The position numbers were made by a program, and so were the translations under genes. DNA of 64,000 nt from Paralithodes platypus (Eukaryota > Arthropoda > Malacostraca > Decapoda > Lithodidae), in NCBI GenBank assembly GCA_032716605.1, contig CM064571.1, forward strand, positions 13,423,262 to 13,487,261, in the 5' to 3' direction. Below, in pieces: positions 31,376-41,504 of this stretch. Positions within the stretch are counted from its first letter, which is position 1. The number at the start of each line of letters is the position of its first letter. The notes under the pieces were generated by a model, which saw nothing but the letters and a program-made list of their open reading frames with translations, did no database searches and had not been told where the DNA came from.

Positions 31376-33004
31376 CTCTCTGTCTAGCTATTGCCTGACG
31401 CCGTGATCCCCGAAGGGCTGGCCACGAACGAACCGCCCCATGCACCTCTGTCCCCAGTCAGTCGACGCCCCTCCTCCCAACCAGCACTGCCTTGATCCAT
31501 ATACTTCCTCACTCCATCCTTGCACCTCTCCCTCTCTGTCCTTCCACCTCGCTCTCGTACACCCTCTTAGTCATTCTCTCGCTTTCCATATGTTCCATAT
31601 GGCCGAACCATCTCAAGTTGTTCCTTTTCACACTTTCCAGCACATCTACCGCCACACCAGACCTCCTCCTTACTTCCTCATTCGTCTGTCTATCCCTCCA
31701 TGTAACTCCGCACGCACTTCTCAAGTACAGTAACTCATTTCTACCGCTCTCACTCTTGGTCTGAGTCTCTTCCCGAACGTCCATGCTTCGCTTCCGTAAG
31801 TTAGTGTCGGGATTACCACACTGTCATGCAAGGACTTCTTCACTTCCATACTGACCACCCTATTTCTTGTTACTGCTTTCAATGTTCCTACAACCCTCTT
31901 CCCCTGTTGCACCCTCTCCTGCACTTCTTCATCCATAGTCCCATCTTTACTCAACACACTGCCTAGATACTTAAAAGAGCTGACGATCTCCATAGCCTGA
32001 CCGTTCAACTTCACCTCACACTCTGTGACTTACCCCTTTCGAAGACCATAACCTTGCTCTTCCCCGCATTTACCTTCAAATTCCGTTTTTCGCACACTGT
32101 TCCAAACTCATTTACCAGACCATGCAACTCCCATTCATTATCGCTCATCAGAACTGTATCATCCGCAAACAGCAGTATAGGCAGCTTCCACTCATTTCTC
32201 TCCCTTTTCAGTGATACACCAACATCCACTGCTCTTCCTAGTATTTCTTTCATGACTCCATCCATATATACAGTAAACAACCACTGGGACATCACACACC
32301 CCTGTTTCAACCCAACATTCAGGTCAAAGAACTCGCTCTGCTCATTCTCCACACGGACTGCCGCATTTGCACCCTCATACATGCTCTTCACTGCTTTCAG
32401 CAACTTGCCATCTACTCCGTATATTCTAAGTACTTTCCACATACCTTCTCTATCCACTCTGTCATAGGCCTTCTCCAAGTCCATAAAGGCAACATACACC
32501 TTTTGTTGCTTCTCCAGATATTTCTTCACAACACAATTCAGGGTAAAAATCTGATCCACAGATCCTCTTCCCTTCCTAAAACCTCCCTGCTCGTCACCTA
32601 TCCATTTCTCCGTTGGCATAAATCAAGCGTGAGCTCACTCTCACTCTCTCAATCACTACCCTACTTTACACCTTCCCTACTACGCTTAGAAGACATATTC
32701 CTCGGTGGTTACCACACACTCCTCTTTCACCTTTGCCCTTATATAGGGGGACTATTATGTCAGTCTTCCAGTCATCGGGTGCACTCCCCTTCTCCCATGC
32801 TAGTTTGCACATTTTCCATACCCATTCGATCACTATCTGACCACCATACCTCAACATTTCCCCACACACTACATCTGTTCCTGGTGCTTTCCCCAACTTC
32901 ACTCTTTTCATGGCTTCCCACACTTCTGATCTCCTGATCCCCACCTCCTCCTACACTACTTCTCCTCTTCTCCCTTCCATACCATATCCAACTATGTTTG
33001 CTGG
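31376..33004 (-). mobile_element. LINE A copy 2 (RTE-like), 5'-truncated
   Basis: Closely similar to copy 1 (17225-18800). It starts within the region before the RT and ends at the TATTGCCTGACGCC tail. The RT is nearly whole: AYDRVDREGMW (about 32455), the GLKQGCVMS segment lost from copy 1, and LLFADDTVLM (about 32155). Frame changes occur near 32640, 32012 and 31730. It lies in intron 3 of the sacsin-like gene, antisense to it. Confidence 0.85.
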
Positions 33005-33113
33005 CTCTACTACTACCTACCCAATTAAACAATTTTGTAAAACGGTTTCAAACCACCACCCAATTCCTTTCTTTTTAGTGTTTATTATTGTATTGATATG
33101 TATTATGTAAAGC

Positions 33114-33282
33114 GAGCCGTGGTATAGTCGGTAGAGCGTCGACTGCTAATCAAAGGGTTGGCAGATCGAGCCCTCACTGTCATAATGTAATTGGTAGATG
33201 TCAAGCCTGGGCAACTTTAACTAGCGTTTTGTGACAATGCCTAATGTTTATGGCCACTCCTCGGGAATTACGGTGTCTGGCA
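33114..33282 (+). repeat. tRNA-derived SINE with a LINE A-like tail
   Basis: The A-box-like GTGGTATAGTCGG is followed by a weak B-box (GGCAGATCGAGCC). The body includes GTAGATGTCAAGCCTGGGCA and the end TGGCCACTCCTCGGGAATTA is similar to the LINE A 3' tail (31022-31052, 54328-54352), followed by poly(A). It resembles units at 35826 and 61505. A half foldback-family repeat follows at 33295-33440. Confidence 0.65.
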
Positions 33283-33717
33283 AAAAAAAAAAAAAATTTT
33301 TTTTTTACAGTTGTTATTGCATATGTGGAAGTGATGAAGTGGTCAAGATAATGCAGCTTCATGTTAATGTTTTTTTTCTCATTTTCATTCAATTATATAT
33401 ACAACATTGCTCTGGTTTGATGCCATGTTGTAAAACTTGGAAAAGATATACAGTATGGTAGCTAATAGGATTAATTGAGATTGATTATCGAATGTTGACT
33501 ATAAAAGCTCTCATGTAATACCGGCTTTATCTTTTATTTTGTGCGTTTCCTGTTTTGGTTTTATTGTTTTGCAAGTTTTGCGTTTTAATCACTACAGTAT
33601 TATTGTAAACATTGTCTTGATACACGATTGAGAAGTTCAATTAATGCAATCATTGTAAACATTTTGCCATGATAAATTACTGAGAAGTTGAATTTAGAGT
33701 TAATGTTTGTATTGCAG

Positions 33718-33782
33718 GGTCCGGGATTGTGCCTGTACAACGATGCAGTCTTCAGTGAGGAGGACTGGTTGGGCATCCGCAG
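33718..33782 (+). CDS. Sacsin-like gene, exon 4
   Basis: Acceptor TGTATTGCAG ends at 33717; a donor GTTCAG at 33783 is the most likely exit, since reading on meets a stop within 20 bases. It encodes GPGLCLYNDAVFSEEDWLGI, which matches the sacsin segment G-P-x-L-x-x-Y-N-x-A-V-F-x-x-x-D-W-x-G-I. The exon is 65 bases and leaves two bases for the next codon. No following exon (expected to carry the glycine-rich GFN/KSVYH ATP-lid region) is visible up to 64000, so the gene continues beyond the window, or is broken here. Confidence 0.8.
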
Positions 33783-33894
33783 GTTCAGTGACAGCATATA
33801 ATAAAGAAAGACAACCCCCTCAGAGTTGGACAATTTGGGCTGGGATTCAAATCTGTCTTCCACCTCACAGGATCTTATAGCCTATTTCATCTTT

Positions 33895-34005
33895 TGTAAC
33901 ACTTTTCAAATCTTAAGAACTTGAAAACAGAGACAGTCTTTGACAGGGCCGCCTGGAAAGCCGCGATACTGTAACCACATGATCTGTGGACAAAACAAGA
34001 CAGAG
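33895..34005 (+). pseudogene. LINE B-like tail fragment
   Basis: Wording CTTGAAAACAGAGACAGTCT, TTTGACAGGGCCGCCTGGAA and ATCTGTGGACAAAAC parallels 26040-26135. 5'-truncated, with no coding capacity. It lies just after exon 4 of the sacsin-like gene. Confidence 0.55.
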
Positions 34006-34259
34006 GGACAACACAGCAGAAAACTATGAACACACAAAAACAAAATACAAATTCGCACACATCTAGGTCACAACTTTACTTGGACAAAAAGAAGCCCAGA
34101 CTGGTCATTCACATTTGCATGTTGTGTGTTCTTGTGTCGTTATGCCAGCCGCCAATATACCGACTTCAATAACATTACCACGGTTTACAGTTTAATGAAG
34201 TTTTGTTTGGCCTTTACTGTTATTAAAATTAAAATTAAAATTTCCCCAAACATACTGTA

Positions 34260-34747
34260 TTAACCCTTGTCTATCGGGGCCCGACTTAAGTCCGTATCGA
34301 AAAATTTGGATTATATGGCGGAGCCCGACTTAAGTCCGAGTGCAATTTTGGCGCAATATTGGCTCTGAGAGAGAGACGAGTGACGGGAGGAGCATGGGTT
34401 ACCTTATGACCGCTCACCACGGCTGCCGTGGACCAACTGAGATGTACTCCACTTACATCCACCCTCACTCTCTCGCTACATACGTAATTATATAAAGAAA
34501 TTATCGTATTTTAGCGATTTTGCCCTTCGGTTGCACGATCGTTGCAAGACAACCAGTGATCGTAGAAGGATGGTTCGGGTGTCATTGGAAAGCTCAATTT
34601 ACGCCCTTTCAGGGATACATACTTGTATTACGCTCTGGGTCTTGTTTATGCATGAAAAAGAGCACGGAAACAACCCCATTTATGGTAAAAATCCACCGCT
34701 GAGCGGCACAGTGAAATATACTCCATCACCCGCTCTTTGAGCGTTAA
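34260..34747. mobile_element. TTAA-flanked MITE, ~488 bp
   Basis: Starts TTAACCCTTGTCTATCGGGG and ends CCGCTCTTTGAGCGTTAA, an imperfect inverted repeat. Internal direct repeat GCCCGACTTAAGTCCG at about 34280 and 34324. It contains no convincing gene. Confidence 0.5.
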
Positions 34748-34932
34748 TGTACATTAAAACATGTTAGCGATTTATTTTAACGGTATTTTATTACATAAAC
34801 GATAGCGACAAAGTGGGCTCAGGTTTAGGCTCACGCTTGAAACCGATCGATATTACCGGTTCATTAGTATACCGGTAAACAAAACACAATAAATGTGAGG
34901 TTCTCAAATCAGTTTGATCAAGATTACTCTGT

Positions 34933-35413
34933 TTAACCCTCTCAGATCGGTCTCTCCTTTTATAGGATAGCCCCGAAACCTGGGGGATCCGCCGAAAAAT
35001 TTCGTAATAGGCTAGCCCTATCTTTGTTATTTTAACTGCTATAGAATTCACACACATCTCAAAACGTAGCCCTGTTTCGTATATGTAGACTGGCATTAAG
35101 TAAAGCTCTCTAGGTCAACTGGTTCAGTTGTGATGACGATTTCTGTGGAGAGAGTTTTGATGCAATGTTAGCAATAATCGGACAATAACAACACTAATTC
35201 TTGTTCTCCAAAACAATAACAACAAAAGTGCGACTTCTTATTGTTCTTGTAGGTGCGCGTTGCTCCGACCGGGTTTGTTTAAATGCGTCGGACGCACAGC
35301 TTTCAAAACACGCTTAATAGGCTTTCAAGCTTATGGATTTCAGCAGCCCATCCGGGTGCCGAGCCCTAGTTTGCTATGGGCTTCTGAAAGCCCTTCCGGG
35401 TACCGGGGGTTAA
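34933..35413. mobile_element. TTAA-flanked MITE, ~481 bp
   Basis: Starts TTAACCCTCTCAGATCGG and ends GGGTACCGGGGGTTAA. The interior is non-coding. Its length is close to that of 34260-34747. Confidence 0.55.
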
Positions 35414-35420
35414 TCTAATG

Positions 35421-35621
35421 TTAACCCCTTCAGCACCATGATGTCTTTTTACCTCTGATTCTGGCTAAAATGTTATTATTTTATGCAGTTTCAGAAGGAC
35501 CTATGTTACTAAGAGGGTTTACTGAGATCATGAGTCCTAGAGGTAGATTAAAAGCTAAAGAAAAGTGCCTAATGGTAGCCTGAATAAGATGAAAATTACG
35601 TCATGATGTAGAAGCAGTTAA
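35421..35621. mobile_element. TTAA-flanked MITE, ~201 bp
   Basis: Starts TTAACCCCTTCAGCACCATG and ends GATGTAGAAGCAGTTAA. Its start is similar to the MITE ends at 30083 and 37312 (CAGCACC or CAGTACC after the TTAACCC). It lies 8 bases from the preceding element. Confidence 0.6.
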
Positions 35622-35639
35622 TAATTTAACTCTCAACAC

Positions 35640-35755
35640 CAAACACCTCCCAATGAAATTAATGAAAGCATGTGATCCTACTGGGATTCGAACCTGGGTT
35701 ACCACATACAGATCTTAAACATTCTAACCATTACACCATCAAGACAGTTTGATTC
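35640..35755 (-). repeat. tRNA-like SINE unit
   Basis: On the minus strand AACCCAGGTTCGAATCCCAG is a B-box region, followed by GATCACATGCTTTCATTAAT, as in 29470-29570. Confidence 0.6.
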
Positions 35756-35825
35756 ACCCAAGATATATAGATTTCACCAATCCACATTCACGGGATAGGT
35801 GGATCTGGCCTCAGGACATGAATGT

Positions 35826-36060
35826 CACAGGCCGTACCTCGATTGGTAGAGCGTTCGCCTGCTAACCGTGAGGTCGACGGTTCGAGCCTCGGGCCAGCCA
35901 GTGAGTTATTGGCAGACGTCAGTGCTGTTGGTGAACGGTGCGGTCTAGCAATCTGTGGCAACTATTCACTAAGTCCCTGATTCATCAGGGCACCCACCCT
36001 AGCCTTGCTATTCAGCAGGGAGTGTATGGTGGTAAAAACTGCATCATCATCATAATGGGA
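35826..36060 (+). repeat. tRNA-derived SINE
   Basis: The A box TTGGTAGAGCG (about 35842) and B box GACGGTTCGAGCC (about 35876) have tRNA spacing. The body has GCAGACGTCAGTGCTG, and a tail GGAGTGTATGGTGGTAAAAA and (ATC)n is shared with 61505-62020. Confidence 0.75.
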
Positions 36061-36129
36061 GGTGTCGCAGGACCGAAACAGTCTGGCAAACGAGATAAGA
36101 GTCCAATCTTTTCGTCATTATTACTAAAT

Positions 36130-36470
36130 ATACGAAGTTAGAATTATAGTTTACTCTTCTTATGTCTTTAGAAGTGATGAATTGACCAAAACAATACAAT
36201 TTCATACACATTTTCTTGTATTTTTGTCATTTTCATTCCACTCATAGGCTAATACAGTACAAAATGTCTGTTTGACAACCTTTGCAGGGTGTCAAACCGG
36301 AGCAATTTTGTTTGAAAACTTGAATGAATAAGAGAAGAAATACAAGAAAATGAACAGGAATAGCATTATTTTGGCCAATTTATCACTTCCAAAGACATAA
36401 TTTGATCTATAAAACACAATTTTATCCTTACATAATTATACAATAATAAAGGCTAAAAATAATGGACTCG
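36130..36470. repeat. Full foldback-family element
   Basis: A long palindrome-like unit: GTCTTTAGAAGTGATGAATT (about 36163) is mirrored by AATTTATCACTTCCAAAGAC (about 36378), and CATTTTCTTGTATTT by AAATACAAGAAAATG. The loop near 36270-36290 has GCAGGGTGTCAAACC. Half copies are listed at 24285, 27800, 33295 and 51484. Confidence 0.75.
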
Positions 36471-36564
36471 TCTTTCGTTTGGCACACTGCACCTTGGACT
36501 AAAAATCGCGGGACAAGAACATGCAGGATTTGAGATCTTACTGTATAAATAGTATTCCAATTTA

Positions 36565-36992
36565 TTAACCCACTGAGCACCAGCTGATTCATAATAGATG
36601 TACAACGAGGGACCAGCAGGTTGTAATTTTTTGTTTTCCCCTGAAAACACATGGGATGGGTTAGTAATGAATAAAAAAAAAATAAAAAAACGCTCACCTA
36701 GGTAATTTAGGGGTTCTGCTTGGCGGCGGAAAGGCGCAATTAACATGGGGAAATGGGTAGGCAAAATACTGGAAAATCACTCCCGCCCCCACACACACGC
36801 GGATGGAGTTGGAGGGTTTCCAACCAACGGTATTGTTGTGGGGGATACTAAAGCAGTTCCCATACAAATCTGAACCCTCTAGGTGCCATAGGACAAGAGT
36901 AATTAACGCGAATGCAACCATTGCGTCGCTGGGGTTTAGCGTTACATATATAGGCGACGCATAACGTGCGTCGCTGGTACTCGAGGGGTTAA
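36565..36992. mobile_element. TTAA-flanked MITE, ~428 bp
   Basis: Starts TTAACCCACTGAGCACCAG and ends GCTGGTACTCGAGGGGTTAA (inverted match of about 20 bases). Non-coding interior. Confidence 0.65.
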
Positions 36993-37026
36993 TGCATGTT
37001 TTCAAGGGGAAATTTTCACTTGCAGA

Positions 37027-37305
37027 TTCTTTTCTGGACCCCCTTCTCCCTTATGTTTAGCTCTGCTAGTTTTTAAGTTGAAGGCGTTTGCCCCATTAGT
37101 TTCGCGATTTTAAAACCTTTGAACCTTTCGCCCTATTTCAGTCAATTTTAAGAACTTACGTGCCACTTTGGTGTTGATTTTTCCCTGGTGAGCAATAGTG
37201 CGCCTGTAATTTAGGAGGAAATTTTTCTGCGAAAAATTTACATCTTGGGGGGGGTATTTTTGAAAGCTTGATGGAGGTTGGAGGTTTAGGAAGCAAACTA
37301 AAAAC
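37027..37305 (-). repeat. Dispersed repeat family R, reversed copy
   Basis: Minus-strand copy of the unit at 28005: CTGGACCCCCTTCTCCCTTA, TTGCCCCATTAGTTTCGCG, TTTCGCCCTATTT. G-run at 37248-37255. Confidence 0.7.
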
Positions 37306-37311
37306 CTCCCC

Positions 37312-37480
37312 TTAACCCATTCAGCACCGTTAACATTATATTCTGACTATTATTAGACTATTCTATTCAGCTTAGGAAGGACGTCTACCCATATAAAGGC
37401 TGCAGTCTATCTCAATCCTTTTAGCCACCATTTATCCTTCTTAAGCTTCATAAAATATTCTAACTGCAGTTGAAATCAAA
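37312..37480. mobile_element. TTAA-type MITE, one end only
   Basis: Starts TTAACCCATTCAGCACCG and continues TATTCTGACTATTATTAGAC, like 30083. The far end is not found, as another repeat begins at about 37488. Confidence 0.5.
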
Positions 37481-37487
37481 ATAATTA

Positions 37488-38620
37488 TAGGTTTGATTCC
37501 CGAAGGGAAGTAGAGAAAACCTAATATTTAGTAGGGCCCCGTAATCATTGACGACTTCGCCTATTAACCCAGCAAGTGTGGATCTCCTTATAATTATTAG
37601 GCCTACCTGTGGGCTGCGGAACTCCTTACAGTATATAATCCAAGGCCTAAAAAAAAAAACATTTAAATCAGCCCAGTATCAATTTTTTTTTTTATTTTTT
37701 TTTTTATTGCCCCTTGGCCATGGCAAATATCACTCCTCCACATCCCCTCCTTTCCCCCCCCCCCTCCTTCAATTATCACCTATTCTCCCTCTTATTCCCT
37801 TATTCTTAGGTATATTTTCGTGCTAACAATAGCGAGTTGCTAGCAGGCTGTGCTCATATGTGTTAGCAAGCGAGTGCAAGAGAGAGAGAGAGAGTATCGA
37901 TCGACAGTCTCTCTCCAGACATGGGGAGGAGTGGAGGAGCGGGAGGCTGGCTCACACTCGATGATTACAACTCCCGGCCTCTGTTGCCAATTTTGACCAG
38001 CCAAACGCTGTTTCCACTTGTTTTATTGCTGTAACAGGTTAATACCTTTATAATCAACGTAAAATAGGCGCATATGGATAAGTATTAATTATATTTATGG
38101 TACGATAACGATTTGAGTGAAGGAAACCATCTAAATACCTCCGCACAGGGGTGGCTGTATACTATAGGGGGTACGCAGCGGAGAGGTTAATAGTAATAGT
38201 CAACATCCTGCGCCAGCATTTTGAATAGCCCGCGTGGAAGTATCATGGAGTACTCGTCATAAGTGCACGCTTAATTCCCTTATGGGATCGTCATTTTGAT
38301 CGGGTACCCTACAGAAAAAAAACTCGGTAAAAAAAATAAAAAATAAAAAATAACTTAATATCTGTTATCATATGACTTGCCATATGCGTGGATATCTCAT
38401 GTTTCGTTTCCCCGACACCAGGCCCTCTATCGGCCATCTTCGTCCTTCACTGATATACCAAGAATAAACTATGGAAATCAACGAATGGGAAGTGGGATGG
38501 TGGGAGGGCCCGAGCCGTCAATGATTACGGGGCCCACCTAAATATTAGATTTTTTCTACTTCCCTTCGGGAATCAAACCTATAATTTAATAGGGCCCCTT
38601 CATCATTGACGACTTCGCCT
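37488..38620. mobile_element. Element bounded by ~70-bp inverted repeats
   Basis: 37488-37556 (GGTTTGATTCCCGAAGGGAA onward) is the near-exact reverse complement of 38517-38587. A third, minus-oriented copy lies at 61395-61470. The right end also has a direct copy of TCATTGACGACTTCGCCT (38602). The interior (37560-38510) is non-coding, with poly(T) and C-runs at 37681-37770. From 38621 to 39049 I see no gene. Confidence 0.55.
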
Positions 38621-39049
38621 GAATATCAAGACTGGAGGCGGGACATTCGTAAAATATCCTAACCTTAGGGAAGAAGAATCCGGATAACATTTTCTTAAGT
38701 TTTATTGTATGTAATACAACATAAAAAAGTTATAAAAGATTTGCAAGCAGTGCGTGGCATTAAGAAACTGCTTGCTCATGGTCAGATCGTTGCAATCGAT
38801 CGTATGCATGAAATACGTGGACACGCTTGTGTCCCCTAGAACTATAACTCTGCAGTAGTTATTCGTTCCTTCCTTAAACTATTTGTACAGTAAATATATT
38901 TGTACACTTTGGTAAAAAAACATACATAGTTGCAACTATGCGATATATCTTCTTAGAATTAATACAATAAAATTAATACTGGACTGTAGAACCCGTCCTA
39001 TCACAGCTCGTGATACATCACAATCTCCAAAGGGTACAGAGGGGATACT

Positions 39050-41500
39050 GCTTATTATAGTAGCGATAGAATAGCGAGAGAGATGCAACATTGCGGCGGA
39101 GAGAGAGAGATTGCAAAGAGTTGGTGAGTGGACGGGAGTTAATGATACGAAAGGCCTCCCTTTCAACTTTGTCTAGGAGAGCGGTGTGAGAGGAACCTCC
39201 CCACACATGTGAACAATACTCAATACAAGGGCGCACTATGCCCCTGTACAGAGCAAGAAGCTGTGCAGGGGAAAAGAACCCCCTAAGGCGGTTGAGCACA
39301 CCCACCTTCTGGGAGGCTGCCTTAGCAAGACTGGTAATATGGTCCTTCCAAATGAGAGCAGAAGAAAAAGAGACACCAAGAATATTGAGAGAAGATGAAG
39401 GGTTGATTTTTGTATTGTTGAGGAATAAGGGATAGTCCGCTAGGAGATCCTGACGGGTAGATAGATGGAGAAATTGGGTTTTGGAAGCATTAAAGTTAAC
39501 AAGGTTTTCTCTGCCCCAACTGGAAATAGTATTTAGATCAGAATTTAAGAGTTCTATCGCTTCATTACGTTTGTCGTTGAGGGATTGCTGGCTGGGGCGT
39601 TCTGAAAAACTAATGGAGTAGTGTAAGGTTGAGTCGTCTGCGTATGAATGGATGGGAATTAAGGTACAGTTAAGGAGATCATTTATAAAAATTAGAAAGA
39701 GAATAGGAGATAGGACAGAGCCCTGAGGAACACCGGAGTTTATAGGGTGAGGAAGTGAACAATGGCCGTCCACAACCGCAGCTATGGAACGGCCGGAAAG
39801 GAAATTAGAGACAAAGGCACAGATGGAGGGATAGAAACCGAAGGAGGGTAGTTTAGAAATTAAAGATTTATGCCAGACTCTATCGAAGGCTTTCGATATG
39901 TCTAGTGCAATAGAAAAAGTCTCACCGAAGTCCCGAAAGGAGGATGACCAAGAGTTAGTAAGATATGAAAGAAGATCACCAGTAGAGCGACCCTTAAGGA
40001 AGCCATACTGGCGATCTGAGAGCAGATTATGAGAAGAGAAATGCTTAAGAAATTTGGAAGCAAGAATAGTTTCAAAAACTTTAGAAAGACAAGAGATAAG
40101 AGCAATTGGACAATAGTTGGAGGGTTGAGAGCGGCCACCCTTCTTTGGGACAGGTTGAATGTGAGCAAACTTCCAGCCTGAAGGGAAGACGTTAGAGGAT
40201 AGACAGAGACGAAAGAGTTTGCCTAGGCAGGGAGTCAGCACGGAAGCACAGTTTTGAGAACAACAGGAGGAACACCGTCCGGACCGTACGCCTTATTAGT
40301 GTTAAGCCCAGAGAGGGTAGAAAGTACATCTTTAGAAGAGATTAGGATATTAGGCATAAGTAAGAGAGAGGAGGGCGGAGAGGGAGGAATAGCACCGGAA
40401 TCATCCAAGGTGGAGTTTCTAGCAAAAGTTTGAGCGAAGAGTTTAGCTTTGTCAGAGGAAGAAGTGATGGTTGTGCCATCAGAGTGGGAAAGGGGAGGGA
40501 AAGACGAGGAAGAGAAATTGTTGGAGAGGTTTTTGGCTAGATGCCAGAAAGCTTGGGAAGAGCTAGAGTTGGATAGTTCAGTGCATTTATTATTGATGAA
40601 AGAGTGTTTGGCAAGTCGAAGAACAGATTTGGCTTGATTCCGGGAAGACACATGAAGAATGAGAGTCTTGAGTTTTAAGGCGTCGGTACCGTTTGAATGC
40701 TTCCTCCTTATTGCGGACAGCAGTAGAACAGGCGTGAGTAAACCAAGATTTTTTAGCATTAGTCTGAGAGAAAGAGAATGGAATGTATGCTTCCATGCCC
40801 GATAGGATTACCTCGGTAATGCGTTCAGCACTCTCCGAGGGTCCTCGGCCATGGAAGCAGAAATCATTCCATGGGAAATCAAAGAAGTACTGCCGAAGAG
40901 CCTCCCAGTCGGCAGCGCCAAAGTGCCACAAGCGCCGCCGGCTAGGAGGATCGGGTGGCTGTACTGGAGAGATAGGACAGGTGACAGAGATAAGTTTATG
41001 GTCGGAGGAGCCCAAAGGAGAGAAAAGATTGACAGTATAAGAAGAAGGGTTAGAAGTTAGAAACAGGTCAAGAATGTTGGGCCGATCTCCGATGCGATCC
41101 GGGATACGGGTGGGTTGCTGAACTAACTGCTCTAGGTCATTTAGGATAGAAAAGACGTAGGCTTGTTGACTAGGTGGATCAGTAGTGTGAGAGGAGAGCC
41201 AATGGCGGTGGTGAACGTTGAAATCTCCTAAGATGGAGATTTCTGAGAAAGGAGAAATGGATAGAATGTGTTCCACTGTAGAGTTTAGATAGTCAAAGAA
41301 TTTGGGAAAGTTGGTAGAGTTAGGAGAGAGATAGACAGCACAGAAATATTTAGTAAGAGAATGACAGGAAAGTTTGAGCCATAAAGTTGAGAATTCAGAG
41401 GAGTCGAAATCGAGAACACGAGAGCAAGTGAGTTTGTTGTGCACATATGCACAACATCCGCCTTTGGCTTTGAAACTAGGATAGAGAAAGTAGGAGGATT
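39050..41500 (-). mobile_element. LINE C copy 1 (jockey-like), truncated at both ends
   Basis: On the minus strand: endonuclease C-terminal half (41444-40800, [29 protein letters not shown]), linker, reverse transcriptase (SNYCPIALISCLSKVFE about 40110, ALDISKAFDRVWH about 39880, SGVPQGSVLSPILF about 39720, SYADDSTLHYS about 39640). The frame is broken near 40635 and by a one-base shortening of a T-run at about 40245. The 3' end of the element is missing beyond 39050, although the other copy goes on for 380 bases, so this is not ordinary 5' truncation alone. Confidence 0.85.
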
Positions 41501-41504
41501 ATAA

